A stretch of DNA of 64,000 nt, from contig NZ_WHOH01000003.1 of assembly GCF_009741735.1 (NCBI RefSeq), positions 1-64,000 of the forward strand, given 5' to 3'. Each line of letters opens with the position of its first letter. The stretch's first letter is position 1. Below the pieces are notes generated by a model. The model saw only the letters and a list, made by a program, of their open reading frames with translations. It was not told the origin of the DNA and did not search any database. The DNA comes from Lentibacillus sp. JNUCC-1. Lineage in GTDB: Bacteria; Bacillota; Bacilli; Bacillales; Amphibacillaceae. Of this stretch, positions 1 to 8,860 are shown one piece after another. The position numbers were made by a program, and so were the translations under genes.

Positions 1-31
1 TATGATCATTGATTTACAGGGGAATTATGGC
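1..31 (-). repeat. Degenerate left-terminal CRISPR repeat
   Basis: Positions 11-31 match 21 bp of the repeat exactly. Positions 1-10 do not match the part that holds the embedded -10 promoter in all other repeats. On the minus strand this is the 3'-most repeat, so it keeps the crRNA-pairing half and has lost the promoter half. Confidence 0.75.
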
Positions 32-850
32 CTTCTCTTGCTCGGTTCTTGAGTTTCTTCAATCATATCACATCAAGATTTACAGGGGAATTATGGCTCT
101 TGATCTCGTTTAACTCACGCTTGAGATATCATATCACATCAAGATTTACAGGGGAATTATGGCCTTTCATAGATCCCACTCGTCCTTATAATATCATATC
201 ACATCAAGATTTACAGGGGAATTATGGCCAAGGATGAAGGTTATACTTGGGAAGAAATATCATATCACATCAAGATTTACAGGGGAATTATGGCGGGCGC
301 ATTGTTCAGACGCTTAAAAGGTTGATCATATCACATCAAGATTTACAGGGGAATTATGGCCCCATTGAGCGCCACCGATTGGCTTTGCTTATCATATCAC
401 ATCAAGATTTACAGGGGAATTATGGCAAATCCACGACGCACCACACGTTTTCTATTATCATATCACATCAAGATTTACAGGGGAATTATGGCCAGGCATC
501 ATGAATAATGCCTCGAATTTGATCATATCACATCAAGATTTACAGGGGAATTATGGCCTTCCCCTGATGTCTAACTATAGTATAATAATCATATCACATC
601 AAGATTTACAGGGGAATTATGGCCAGCGGAAACTAATAACAACAGTGGATTTCATCATATCACATCAAGATTTACAGGGGAATTATGGCAGCACTAGCGG
701 CGGCCAGTATATCAGCCAAATCATATCACATCAAGATTTACAGGGGAATTATGGCTTAACCAGTAGTATCTTTTGGACAACGTAATCATATCACATCAAG
801 ATTTACAGGGGAATTATGGCTTTTCCGCAGCAAGTCTTAACGTTTCATGA

Positions 851-1281
851 ATCATATCACATCAAGATTTACAGGGGAATTATGGCTCTTGATCTCGTTT
901 AACTCACGCTTGAGATATCATATCACATCAAGATTTACAGGGGAATTATGGCCTTTCATAGATCCCACTCGTCCTTATAATATCATATCACATCAAGATT
1001 TACAGGGGAATTATGGCCAAGGATGAAGGTTATACTTGGGAAGAAATATCATATCACATCAAGATTTACAGGGGAATTATGGCGGGCGCATTGTTCAGAC
1101 GCTTAAAAGGTTGATCATATCACATCAAGATTTACAGGGGAATTATGGCCCCATTGAGCGCCACCGATTGGCTTTGCTTATCATATCACATCAAGATTTA
1201 CAGGGGAATTATGGCAAATCCACGACGCACCACACGTTTTCTATTATCATATCACATCAAGATTTACAGGGGAATTATGGC
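851..1281. repeat. Duplicated six-spacer block (second copy of 62-492)
   Basis: The 431 bp at 62-492 recur without visible change at 851-1281, an offset of 789 bp. The block contains six complete spacers with their flanking repeats. Spacers on either side of the two copies differ. This is the product expected from unequal recombination between direct repeats. Confidence 0.95.
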
Positions 1282-1910
1282 CAAGAACATCTTTAACTTT
1301 TAACTCATTCAATCATATCACATCAAGATTTACAGGGGAATTATGGCAGTACCAGAGCAAGGGAAACCTTATCGGCAATCATATCACATCAAGATTTACA
1401 GGGGAATTATGGCTATATTTGTGTTTGTAAGGTTCATAGTTTCATCATATCACATCAAGATTTACAGGGGAATTATGGCGCGTTATTCGCTATGCGCTCA
1501 ACGTACCCAATCATATCACATCAAGATTTACAGGGGAATTATGGCCCGATAGAACTTGCCCCGTTGTCCGGTTAAATCATATCACATCAAGATTTACAGG
1601 GGAATTATGGCTTCTTCATTGCCTTTAGCTTGATCTGACAAATCATATCACATCAAGATTTACAGGGGAATTATGGCAAAACTTTATGAATGAAAATGGC
1701 ATTGATTATCATATCACATCAAGATTTACAGGGGAATTATGGCAGCGGCACTGCCATTCCATTCAAATTAATAAGCATATCATATCACATCAAGATTTAC
1801 AGGGGAATTATGGCCAATCCAAGACGTTTAAGTCTAAGCAATCAATCATATCACATCAAGATTTACAGGGGAATTATGGCACGACAAGAAGTCATCCAGC
1901 CCGCAATCGG

Positions 1911-1946
1911 ATCATATCACATCATGGTTCATAGTGTTTTTATGAC
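1911..1946 (-). repeat. Degenerate right-terminal CRISPR repeat retaining the promoter half
   Basis: The first 14 plus-strand bases equal the consensus and about 13 of the remaining 22 match. On the minus strand this is the 5'-most repeat; the preserved part is exactly TGATGTGATATGAT, which includes the extended -10, while the crRNA-handle half has decayed. Confidence 0.85.
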
Positions 1947-2052
1947 TGTCTTTTAGTGGTTTATTTTCGGAGGTTCTTTTATCTCATTTGCGATTCCTAA
2001 ATCCTATCACTATCTAACCCCCTTCTTTACAGAGGTTTTAAGTGACATTAAA

Positions 2053-2080
2053 TTAAACTAACTATATACTTATATATAAT
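2053..2080 (+). promoter_or_regulatory. Candidate promoter of the HipA-like/HIRAN operon
   Basis: TATAAT at 2075-2080 is preceded by a weak TTAAAC at 2053-2058 (16-bp spacing) in a very AT-rich stretch. The rest of 1947-2111 between array and gene shows no other gene; part of it may act as CRISPR flank or leader. Confidence 0.45.
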
Positions 2081-2111
2081 AATGATTTTAGTGTGAAGGG
2101 GCGATTACAAA

Positions 2112-2966
2112 ATGATTGATATTTCGCTCTGGGAACGAGACACTAAAAGTCAGGCCTCAGGTACGCGGACAAAATACTGGTTATTGGAACCAGGAACGGA
2201 TTCAGAGCATGCTGCAAAGTATCTCTTTAAAATACCTGTTGAAGGAACTGGTGGCCATTGGGCGGAATATATTGCGAGTAAAGTGGGCTCAGAACTAGGT
2301 TTTAATACGGTTGAAGTAGAATTAGCTATAAATAACGGAGTTGTGGGTACTATTTCAAAGAATTTTCGTGCCACAACTGAAGAATTTTATGAGGGTGGCG
2401 ACTTATTTTTAGCACGATTTGAAGACTTTAATCGTCACTCATTAAGGTATTATGAATTGCCTCATATTATTGATATCCTTTCTGCATATAGTTTAGAAAA
2501 GAACTTTATAGCATTTCCTTTCTTTGATGCCTTGATTGCGAATAATGACCGACATTGTGATAATTGGGGTGTTCTAAGTGGTCCTAGAGGAATACAATTA
2601 TCGCCTATTTACGATAATGGGTCTTCCCTTGGTTTTAATGAAGTCAATCTCAAAAAGAGGAATATGCTGACTGATATGCGTATGCTGGAAGGCTTTTGTA
2701 ACAGAGGGAAGTCTAGTATTGGTTTGCCAGGTAGAAAAAAGCCGAGGCATCTAGAATTATTGTCTTTTTTGTATACACACTTTCCTCATGAGGTCAGTAT
2801 AATAATGACGAAATTTGATAAATTAACCAGTGAACTGTTATTAGACATCGTTGAGGATATTCCAAGTGAAATAATGAGTGATTTAAGTAAAGATTGGGTG
2901 GTCCATCTTTTAATATATCGAAAGAAGTGGATTAAAAGCTGGTATGAAAGGAGTGTGAGGTCATGA
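2112..2966 (+). CDS. HipA-type Ser/Thr kinase core (stand-alone, HipT-like)
   Basis: A 284-aa protein with the HipA C-terminal kinase signature: an ATP-lysine segment YLFKIP (Lys40), a catalytic loop ANNDRHCDNWG (Asp146, Asn151) and a metal-binding SPIYDNG (Asp168). Full-length HipA is about 440 aa; the N-terminal subdomain is missing here and is encoded by the next gene, which overlaps by 4 nt (ATGA). That split resembles HipBST systems, but the order is kinase first and no HTH HipB-like gene is seen. The start follows an AGGGG ribosome site about 10 nt upstream. Role inferred: toxin-like or signalling protein kinase in a defence island; substrate unknown. Confidence 0.85.
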   Translation: MIDISLWERDTKSQASGTRTKYWLLEPGTDSEHAAKYLFKIPVEGTGGHWAEYIASKVGSELGFNTVEVELAINNGVVGTISKNFRATTEEFYEGGDLFLARFEDFNRHSLRYYELPHIIDILSAYSLEKNFIAFPFFDALIANNDRHCDNWGVLSGPRGIQLSPIYDNGSSLGFNEVNLKKRNMLTDMRMLEGFCNRGKSSIGLPGRKKPRHLELLSFLYTHFPHEVSIIMTKFDKLTSELLLDIVEDIPSEIMSDLSKDWVVHLLIYRKKWIKSWYERSVRS

Positions 2967-3718
2967 AAAAGAGGCCGTTTGAACTATGGTTGATCTGGCA
3001 AAACGTCGAGACGCGACAACGATACCACATTGGAAGGTTGCTTCATCAAGATGATGTTTACACTTTCTCTTATGAAAATAGCGGCTACAGAAGGAAGCTA
3101 CAAGAAGCAATGGATAATGGCTATCATCCCCATTTAGCCTTTCCTGATACGGACAAATTGTATACTTCTAGTAAACTTTTTGGTCCTTTCGCTCGGCGTT
3201 TACCTGATCCTAGGAGACCTGATTATCAACAAGTTCTAAAAGAGCTAGGTCTCTCACTTGATAGTACTGATATGGATGTCCTGAGAGCTACAGGTGGGAT
3301 GTTGGCAACCGATTCTTATGAGTTTGTTTCGCCTGTATTTGTAGAGGGCGACCATTTTGATTTAGACTTTTATGTAGCTGGCTGGCGTTATTACGATGGA
3401 GAAAATGTAATCGATCAGCTGCAAAAAGGAGATCATGTCAGATTCACCTTGGACCCTGACAACCCGGAGGATCATAAAGCAGTTGTGGTGATGACTGTAA
3501 ACGGAAAAAAACTGGGCTACATTCCTGCGTTTTACAGTGGATGGATGTTTGAAATTATTAGAAGTGAGTGTAACTATAGAGCCAGAATTGAAAGCATTCA
3601 TCCCGAAGCTGTACCACACCGAAAAGTTAACATTTCAATCGTAGGTGAGTTAAATCATCCGATTAACTTTGATAGCGTATTAAACGATAAAGAGCAATTG
3701 CGATTGGTGATGTGCTAA
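2963..3718 (+). CDS. HipA N-subdomain (HipS-like) fused to a HIRAN domain
   Basis: A 251-aa protein in two parts. Residues about 8-125 follow the HipA N-terminal subdomain: IGRLL, YTFSYE, LAFPD, FARRLPDPRRPDY and DVLRATGG align with VGEL, HTFKY, LSLPL, FDNLLPD and DLLSEIG of E. coli HipA. Residues about 136-215 look like a HIRAN domain (VAGWRYYDG, KGDHVRFTLDPDNPEDHKAV, LGYIP), a module of DNA-repair proteins such as Rad5/HLTF that binds DNA ends or stalled forks. It overlaps the kinase stop by 4 nt, so the two are translationally coupled. Inferred role: partner, antitoxin or DNA-damage sensor of the kinase. I know of no characterised example of this pairing. Confidence 0.75.
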   Translation: MKKRPFELWLIWQNVETRQRYHIGRLLHQDDVYTFSYENSGYRRKLQEAMDNGYHPHLAFPDTDKLYTSSKLFGPFARRLPDPRRPDYQQVLKELGLSLDSTDMDVLRATGGMLATDSYEFVSPVFVEGDHFDLDFYVAGWRYYDGENVIDQLQKGDHVRFTLDPDNPEDHKAVVVMTVNGKKLGYIPAFYSGWMFEIIRSECNYRARIESIHPEAVPHRKVNISIVGELNHPINFDSVLNDKEQLRLVMC

Positions 3719-3758
3719 GCAAACTAATTAGTGCTTTATAGAGGTGGAGTTGATAATA

Positions 3759-3926
3759 ATGGGGGTCTTTTGGGAGAATAAAATCGCTGAAAGGATAAAA
3801 TATGCTGACGAGAATCCTGAAGAACGTTATTCAATAGACCAAGTGATGTCAGCAGAAGAATATGAAAGTTTTCGGCGGATTGAACCAGACTCTATAGCCG
3901 ACGAAGATTTTTTTGAAGATGAGTAA
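3759..3926 (+). CDS. Small acidic protein, 56 aa, unrecognised
   Basis: The ATG at 3759 is preceded by GAGGTGG at 3741-3747; upstream GTG/TTG codons in frame overlap or crowd that site, so the ATG is preferred. The product is strongly acidic (ending DEDFFEDE) with a central segment YSIDQVMSAEEY, and has no HTH or membrane segment. It is the third gene of the kinase/HIRAN unit, 40 bp after the HIRAN gene and just before a terminator. Small acidic proteins in such positions can be antitoxins or DNA mimics, but that is speculation here. Confidence 0.65.
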   Translation: MGVFWENKIAERIKYADENPEERYSIDQVMSAEEYESFRRIEPDSIADEDFFEDE

Positions 3927-3957
3927 AGGACTGCATATATGCGGTCTTTTTCATTTT
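3927..3957 (+). terminator. Rho-independent terminator of the kinase/HIRAN operon
   Basis: An 8-bp stem GACTGCAT/ATGCGGTC (3929-3946, one G-T pair) is followed by TTTTT and a T-rich tail. It separates the kinase/HIRAN unit from the BREX operon. Confidence 0.85.
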
Positions 3958-3981
3958 GATCAACTAAATCCCACTTCTATA

Positions 3982-3990
3982 TGCTAAAAT
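3982..3990 (+). promoter_or_regulatory. Candidate extended -10 promoter of the BREX operon
   Basis: TGCTAAAAT (extended -10, hexamer TAAAAT 3985-3990) lies 41 bp before brxA. No good -35 is seen at the right distance. Confidence 0.4.
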
Positions 3991-4030
3991 AACTATAAAA
4001 CAACAATTCGGCTCAAGGGAATGGTAGAAA

Positions 4031-4642
4031 ATGACAAATCAACTGCAATATCGGTCGACCATTAAATCCCGACCATTTCTTTACATAGAAACAAAAAAGC
4101 TTGCAGAGCTGATGCTGCAGGGGTTGAATGACTTGGAGATAAAGGAGCAGGTCATCCACCAAAATATTTTCCAGGTGAAGTCTGAAACCAGGAAACGTGA
4201 TATTGCCGCAGCGGTTCGAACCAGATTGCAATCACTTGATGACTATTTGCTTGAGCGGATTGTTAAAGCACATACCAATACGAGCAAATACATCGTTTTA
4301 TATGCTATTGCTAAAACGGACCGTCTGTTCTATGAATTCTTGCTGGAAGTGATTGGTGACAAGTTTGTATATAAAGACCTCATCCTTCAGCCGGGAGATT
4401 TTAATATTTTCTTTGAGGCTAAACGCCAGCAGAGTGAACATATGGCCTATTGGAAGCCCTATACATTCTACAAGCTGCAGCAAGTATATACCCGCATACT
4501 ATATGAGGCTGGGCTGATAAAAAAAGACCACAATCAACTTGAACTCGTTGTGCCGTTTGTAGAGCCAGATGTAATTGAGCATTTACGGAAAATAGGATCA
4601 GAGCGTTTTCTTGAAGCGACAATGCAGGGGGGAACATCGTGA
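4031..4642 (+). CDS. brxA: BREX protein BrxA (DUF1819)
   Basis: A 203-aa protein of the usual BrxA size. The body has the family's features: an early RPFLYIETKKLAELM segment, a run around VKSETRKRDIAAAVRTRL and a C-terminal half rich in aromatic residues near MAYWKPYTFYKL. BrxA is a DNA-binding component of BREX phage defence. It is the first gene of the operon, with AAGGG 10 nt before the ATG. It ends in a GTGA overlap with brxB. Confidence 0.92.
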   Translation: MTNQLQYRSTIKSRPFLYIETKKLAELMLQGLNDLEIKEQVIHQNIFQVKSETRKRDIAAAVRTRLQSLDDYLLERIVKAHTNTSKYIVLYAIAKTDRLFYEFLLEVIGDKFVYKDLILQPGDFNIFFEAKRQQSEHMAYWKPYTFYKLQQVYTRILYEAGLIKKDHNQLELVVPFVEPDVIEHLRKIGSERFLEATMQGGTS

Positions 4643-5223
4643 AGACCATTCATGAAAGATTGGACGCCATCTTACCGAAAATTAAAGATCCATCATTCAG
4701 GCAAAATCGGGGATTGGGTAATGAAATCGGTTATCATATTTTTGATTACGAGCCGCAGTATGAAATGCTCGTCAGGGATCATATTGCCTATTTAAAAGAT
4801 CAAATTAACAATGATCCTTCATCTTCCCAGCGTATCACTGAATTTGACCTCTATGAAATGGTACTCGAGATTCTTGATGAAAAAGGGTACTTGGAAAAGA
4901 ATTTCGTCATGGAGGAGAAAAAAGGCAGTCAATATGTGCTCAATGCCACAAGAAAGGCGTTGCGTCTGACGCTGAACAATGATCAGATCATACGCTATAT
5001 GGCAGAACGGATTGAACCTCATGATATTGTATTCATTACAGGCATCGGGAAAGTGTTTCCAATTATCCGTTCACATGTCGTTTTGAATAACCTGCATCAT
5101 GCAGTTGGGCAAGTTCCAGTGGTGTTGTTTTTCCCAGGTCGTTATGATGGGCAGGAACTTGTCTTGTTCAATGAGATTAAAGATGACAACTATTACAGGG
5201 CTTTTCAGCTCGTAAGTGATTAA
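4639..5223 (+). CDS. brxB: BREX protein BrxB (DUF1788)
   Basis: A 194-aa protein starting at a GTG that overlaps the brxA stop by 4 nt. The sequence carries DUF1788 hallmarks such as FDYEPQYEMLVRDHI near the N terminus and ITGIGKVFPIIRSH followed by VPVVLFFPGRYDG near the C terminus. BrxB is a small BREX core protein thought to act in the complex with BrxC and PglX/PglZ. The gene is followed 19 nt later by brxC with a perfect AAAGGAGG site. Confidence 0.92.
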   Translation: MKTIHERLDAILPKIKDPSFRQNRGLGNEIGYHIFDYEPQYEMLVRDHIAYLKDQINNDPSSSQRITEFDLYEMVLEILDEKGYLEKNFVMEEKKGSQYVLNATRKALRLTLNNDQIIRYMAERIEPHDIVFITGIGKVFPIIRSHVVLNNLHHAVGQVPVVLFFPGRYDGQELVLFNEIKDDNYYRAFQLVSD

Positions 5224-5242
5224 CTTTTAAAGGAGGATCACC

Positions 5243-8200
5243 ATGCAGATTAAAGACATGTTTAAGCGGCGCATTAACAGAGATATTAAAGGCGTCATAA
5301 AGATTGGACAGGATGACGATGCGAACATGTATCAGGAGCTTGAGGAATATGTGGTGACAAATGAGCTGCATAAACATATCGGCTCCTTTTTTGAAGCGTA
5401 TGCAAAAGGCATTGAGACGCCGACGGATAAGATTGGGGTATGGATTTCCGGCTTTTTCGGATCTGGTAAATCACATTTCCTTAAAATCCTTTCTTACCTA
5501 GTGGAAAATCGCGCTGTTCAAGGCAAGCAGGCCATTGATTTTTTCGAGGATAAAATCCATGATCCAAAGACGGTTGACCATCTTAAAAAAGCAGGCAGCA
5601 TTACGACCGATGTCGTCCTGTTTGACATTGATGCTAAAAGTGAATCAGATTCAATGGCTGATAAGGAATCCATTGTTAAAGTGCTGAACAAAGTCTTTAA
5701 TGAAATGCAGGGGTTTTGCGGTGCGATTCCGTGGATTGCCGAAATTGAGCGGAACATGCAGAAAGACGGTACATACGAAACCTTCAAGAAAACATTTCAC
5801 GATATTGCCGGCACGTCTTGGGTAGAAGCACGTGAGGATTTTTATTATGAAGAAGATGCGATTATCGAAGCGCTGAGCAAGACAACACAGATGAGTGAAG
5901 CGTCTGCCCGGAATTGGTTTGAGCGAGCAGAAGAAGAATATACGATTAGTATCGAGCGTTTCGCAGGCCGCGTGAAGGAATACATAGACGACAAAGGTCC
6001 AGACCATCATGTAGCATTTTTCATTGATGAAGTGGGTCAGTATATCGGTGACAATTCCCGCGCCATGCTCAACCTGCAGACCATTGTGCATGAACTTGGG
6101 CGGCAGTGTAAGGGTAAAGCCTGGATCATTGTGACATCTCAAGAAGACATCGATTCCGTCCTGACTGTTAAAGGCAATGACTTTTCCAAGATTCAAGGGC
6201 GTTTTGACACGAAACTGAGCCTCTCCAGTGCGTTTGTCGATGAAGTGATTAAGAAGCGTATTTTAGAAAAAAACGAGCCTGGCGCCCAGACGCTTGATGA
6301 AGTGTATCGGAAGAAAAATTCGATCCTTCAAAGTGTGCTTTCATTTACCCAAGACAGTGCAGAGATGAAGACATATGCAAATGCGGATGATTTTATCGAT
6401 GTCTATCCGTTCATCCCGTATCAGTTTAACTTACTGCAGAATGTTTTTACCGGGGTGCGGATTCATGGCGCGGCAGGAAAGCACCTAGCAGAAGGTGAAC
6501 GTTCCCTGTTAAGTGCTTTTCAAGAATCAGCGATCCAGTATGGAAATGAGCAAGAAGGGACGCTTGCGCCTTTCTCAGCATTTTATGAAACGATTGAGGC
6601 GTTTCTTGATTCCAGCATTCGAACGGTGATCATCCATGCCTCACAAAATGAAAAGCTTGAGGAATTTGATATTAATGTCCTTAAACTATTGTTCCTGATT
6701 AAGTACGTGAAAGAACTGCCAGCCAACATGGAGAACATTGCAACGCTCATGATCGACCACATTGATGTTGATAAAATTGAACTCAAAAAGCGAATTGAAA
6801 CAGCGCTCATCCGTTTAACAAAACAAACCTTGATTCAGCGTAATGGTGATGCTTACATTTTCCTCACCAATGACGAACAGGATGTAAACCGCGAGATTAA
6901 ACATATGCACGTGGAAACCTCTGAAGTCGTCCAGAAAATAGGCAACGAGGTTTTTGAAGGGATCTATACAGATAGAAAATACCGTTATTCCAATAAGTAT
7001 CACTTTGCGTTCAACGCCTACATTGATGACCGGCCAGTAAGGACACAGGCAAGCGACTTGGGGGTCAGAGTGCTGACGCCGTACGCAGATGAAGCACTTG
7101 ATTTTAATGCTTCCGAACTCAAGATGGTCTCACTTCGGGAAAACAACGTCATTTTGAAGCTGCCTCAGGATACGTCCTATCTTGAGGAGATGGATGAAAT
7201 TCTGCGTATCCAGGCTTATTTAAAATTAAAAAGCGGTACAGCAGTCTCCCAGGCAGTGGAAGATATTAAAACGCGGAAGTCCCGTGAAGTAACAGAGCGG
7301 CAGGAACGCATCCGCACATTTCTGACTGAGGGCTTAAAATATGCCGAGATCTATGTTAATGGCCAGCAGATGGATATTGGACCTAAGAACCCGGTGGACA
7401 GGATAAATGATGCATTAAGAATGCTTGTCAGAGCGGAATATAACAAGCTCGATTATGTCACTGAATTTGTCGATACAGTAAAAGATTTGCAGAACTTTGT
7501 AACAGAACCGGAGCAGATGGCTCTAGAAGGTGTCAAGCAACCAAATGCCAATGCATTAAAGGAAGTGATGGTTTATATTGATCGCCTTGCAAACCGCAAT
7601 CAAAGCATGACTGTGAAAGATCTTCGTGATTACTTTTCTGCAAAACCTTATGGTTGGCTTGAACTGGATATCACAGCACTTCTGGTTCAGTTGTTCAAAT
7701 CACAAGATATCCACTTCCGGCTGAATACGAAAGAGTTGCAGCTGGACGATCCGAATCTCGTCAACTACCTGACCAAGCGGGACAATATCGATCGCGTCAT
7801 TGTGAAAAAGCGGGAACGTGTTTCCCCAATTCTCTTAAAAACAGTCCGTGATGTGAGCAAGGATCTGTTTGGCATCTCAGCCCTGCCAACAGACGAAGAC
7901 GGTTTGAGAAATCGTTTCACGGAATTGTTGCAAAGTGAACGGGAAGTACTGATCGACCTTTTGGCAAACTACCGCCAGCATGGTGTGTATTATCCTGGGG
8001 AAAATGTGCTCAGAAAAGGCAAAAAGTTGATTGATGATTTGCTGGAAATCGGGGACACGGCGACATTCTACAAAGCCGTCCGGGAAATGCGCCGCGATTT
8101 GCGAGCCTATGCCGAGGATTCCAAAGAAGTGAAAAGCTTCTTTAAGAATCAGCAAGAAAAATTTGATGAAGCGGTTAAACGGTTGCAGATTTTTGATAAA

Positions 8201-8800
8201 AACCGAACTTATGTGACAGATAAAACGATTACCCAAACGGCCCACCAAATGGAGAGAATCGTTAACAATACCCAGCCATATGACATGATCCAGGAACTTC
8301 CTGGACTGTATCAAGCGTTTGACAATCACTTTGTTGATTTGCTTGAAGAGGAATGCAAACCCGTGAAAGCATCCATCCAAGAGGATATGGCTGAAGTTGA
8401 AACAGAACTGGCCAAAGATGACGTTCTGAAAGACAAACTCTTGCTTGATTTCAGGGAAGCCTTTCGCACTTTGGAGGACCGTCTTGACCGTGTCAATGAC
8501 TTGTATGAGGCGATTGCCATGCAGGTAGAAAGCGACCGGTTGAAGGTTAGATGCATGGAAACGATCAACAGGGAGCGGGACAAACAGCACATCCCTGAGC
8601 CAGACCCAGATACGGATCAGCAAGCACCAGAAAAGCCGAAACCGAAACCTGTTCGCAAAACGAAGACCTTAAGCAAAAACATGATGATCAAAGGCACACG
8701 CACATTACAATCAAAACATGATGTCGACAATTTTGTAGAAGAACTTCGGAAGCAACTACTGGATGAGCTTGATGAAGAGACGACCATTCATTTGGTGTGA
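5243..8800 (+). CDS. brxC: BREX ATPase BrxC
   Basis: A 1185-aa protein, the usual BrxC length. A Walker A motif GFFGSGKS lies at residues 70-77 and a Walker B-like FFIDE at about 259-263 (Asp262, Glu263). The C-terminal third is charged and probably coiled, ending in a Pro/Lys linker (about residues 1120-1140) before a short tail. BrxC is the AAA+-like ATPase of BREX, needed for host methylation and phage exclusion. AAAGGAGG precedes the ATG. No frame damage is seen. Confidence 0.95.
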   Translation: MQIKDMFKRRINRDIKGVIKIGQDDDANMYQELEEYVVTNELHKHIGSFFEAYAKGIETPTDKIGVWISGFFGSGKSHFLKILSYLVENRAVQGKQAIDFFEDKIHDPKTVDHLKKAGSITTDVVLFDIDAKSESDSMADKESIVKVLNKVFNEMQGFCGAIPWIAEIERNMQKDGTYETFKKTFHDIAGTSWVEAREDFYYEEDAIIEALSKTTQMSEASARNWFERAEEEYTISIERFAGRVKEYIDDKGPDHHVAFFIDEVGQYIGDNSRAMLNLQTIVHELGRQCKGKAWIIVTSQEDIDSVLTVKGNDFSKIQGRFDTKLSLSSAFVDEVIKKRILEKNEPGAQTLDEVYRKKNSILQSVLSFTQDSAEMKTYANADDFIDVYPFIPYQFNLLQNVFTGVRIHGAAGKHLAEGERSLLSAFQESAIQYGNEQEGTLAPFSAFYETIEAFLDSSIRTVIIHASQNEKLEEFDINVLKLLFLIKYVKELPANMENIATLMIDHIDVDKIELKKRIETALIRLTKQTLIQRNGDAYIFLTNDEQDVNREIKHMHVETSEVVQKIGNEVFEGIYTDRKYRYSNKYHFAFNAYIDDRPVRTQASDLGVRVLTPYADEALDFNASELKMVSLRENNVILKLPQDTSYLEEMDEILRIQAYLKLKSGTAVSQAVEDIKTRKSREVTERQERIRTFLTEGLKYAEIYVNGQQMDIGPKNPVDRINDALRMLVRAEYNKLDYVTEFVDTVKDLQNFVTEPEQMALEGVKQPNANALKEVMVYIDRLANRNQSMTVKDLRDYFSAKPYGWLELDITALLVQLFKSQDIHFRLNTKELQLDDPNLVNYLTKRDNIDRVIVKKRERVSPILLKTVRDVSKDLFGISALPTDEDGLRNRFTELLQSEREVLIDLLANYRQHGVYYPGENVLRKGKKLIDDLLEIGDTATFYKAVREMRRDLRAYAEDSKEVKSFFKNQQEKFDEAVKRLQIFDKNRTYVTDKTITQTAHQMERIVNNTQPYDMIQELPGLYQAFDNHFVDLLEEECKPVKASIQEDMAEVETELAKDDVLKDKLLLDFREAFRTLEDRLDRVNDLYEAIAMQVESDRLKVRCMETINRERDKQHIPEPDPDTDQQAPEKPKPKPVRKTKTLSKNMMIKGTRTLQSKHDVDNFVEELRKQLLDELDEETTIHLV

Positions 8801-8805
8801 ATCGG

Positions 8806-8837
8806 AACAGACGGGTCTTTGTGATGACCTGTCTGTT
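8806..8837 (+). other. Intercistronic hairpin between brxC and pglX
   Basis: AACAGACGGGTC and GACCTGTCTGTT form a 12-bp stem with one G-T pair and an 8-nt loop. No T-run follows; a ribosome site for pglX comes 9 nt later. It may stabilise or partly attenuate the operon mRNA. Confidence 0.65.
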
Positions 8838-8860
8838 GCCATAAAAAGGAGGAATGCAGT

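Larger units (their letters stand above)
1..1946 (-). CRISPR. Type II-C-like CRISPR array, 28 full repeats and 29 spacers
   Basis: Twenty-eight identical 36-bp repeats start at 62, 128, 193, 259 and so on to 1845, separated by 29-30 bp spacers (one of 35 bp), with degenerate terminal repeats at about 5-31 and at 1911-1946. Read on the minus strand the repeat begins GCCATAATTCCCC and ends TGTGATATGAT, the layout of Geobacillus/Neisseria type II-C repeats (known family pattern), so pre-crRNA is probably made leftwards. The repeat's 3' end carries an extended -10 (TGATATGAT), as in type II-C arrays where each repeat is a promoter. No cas gene or clear tracrRNA is in the window; cas9-cas1-cas2 would lie to the left. 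Confidence 0.97.

Noticed and set aside
49-1956. Seven reading frames of 60-94 codons repeating IISHQDLQGNYG
   Set aside because: They are translations of the CRISPR repeat; the frames end at spacers and have no ribosome sites.
2025-2045. TTTACAGAGG near the array as a tracrRNA anti-repeat
   Set aside because: Only about ten bases match, and neither a nexus hairpin nor a terminator follows.
7877-8623. 248-codon antisense frame in brxC
   Set aside because: It lies opposite strongly supported BrxC coding sequence and has no recognisable motif.
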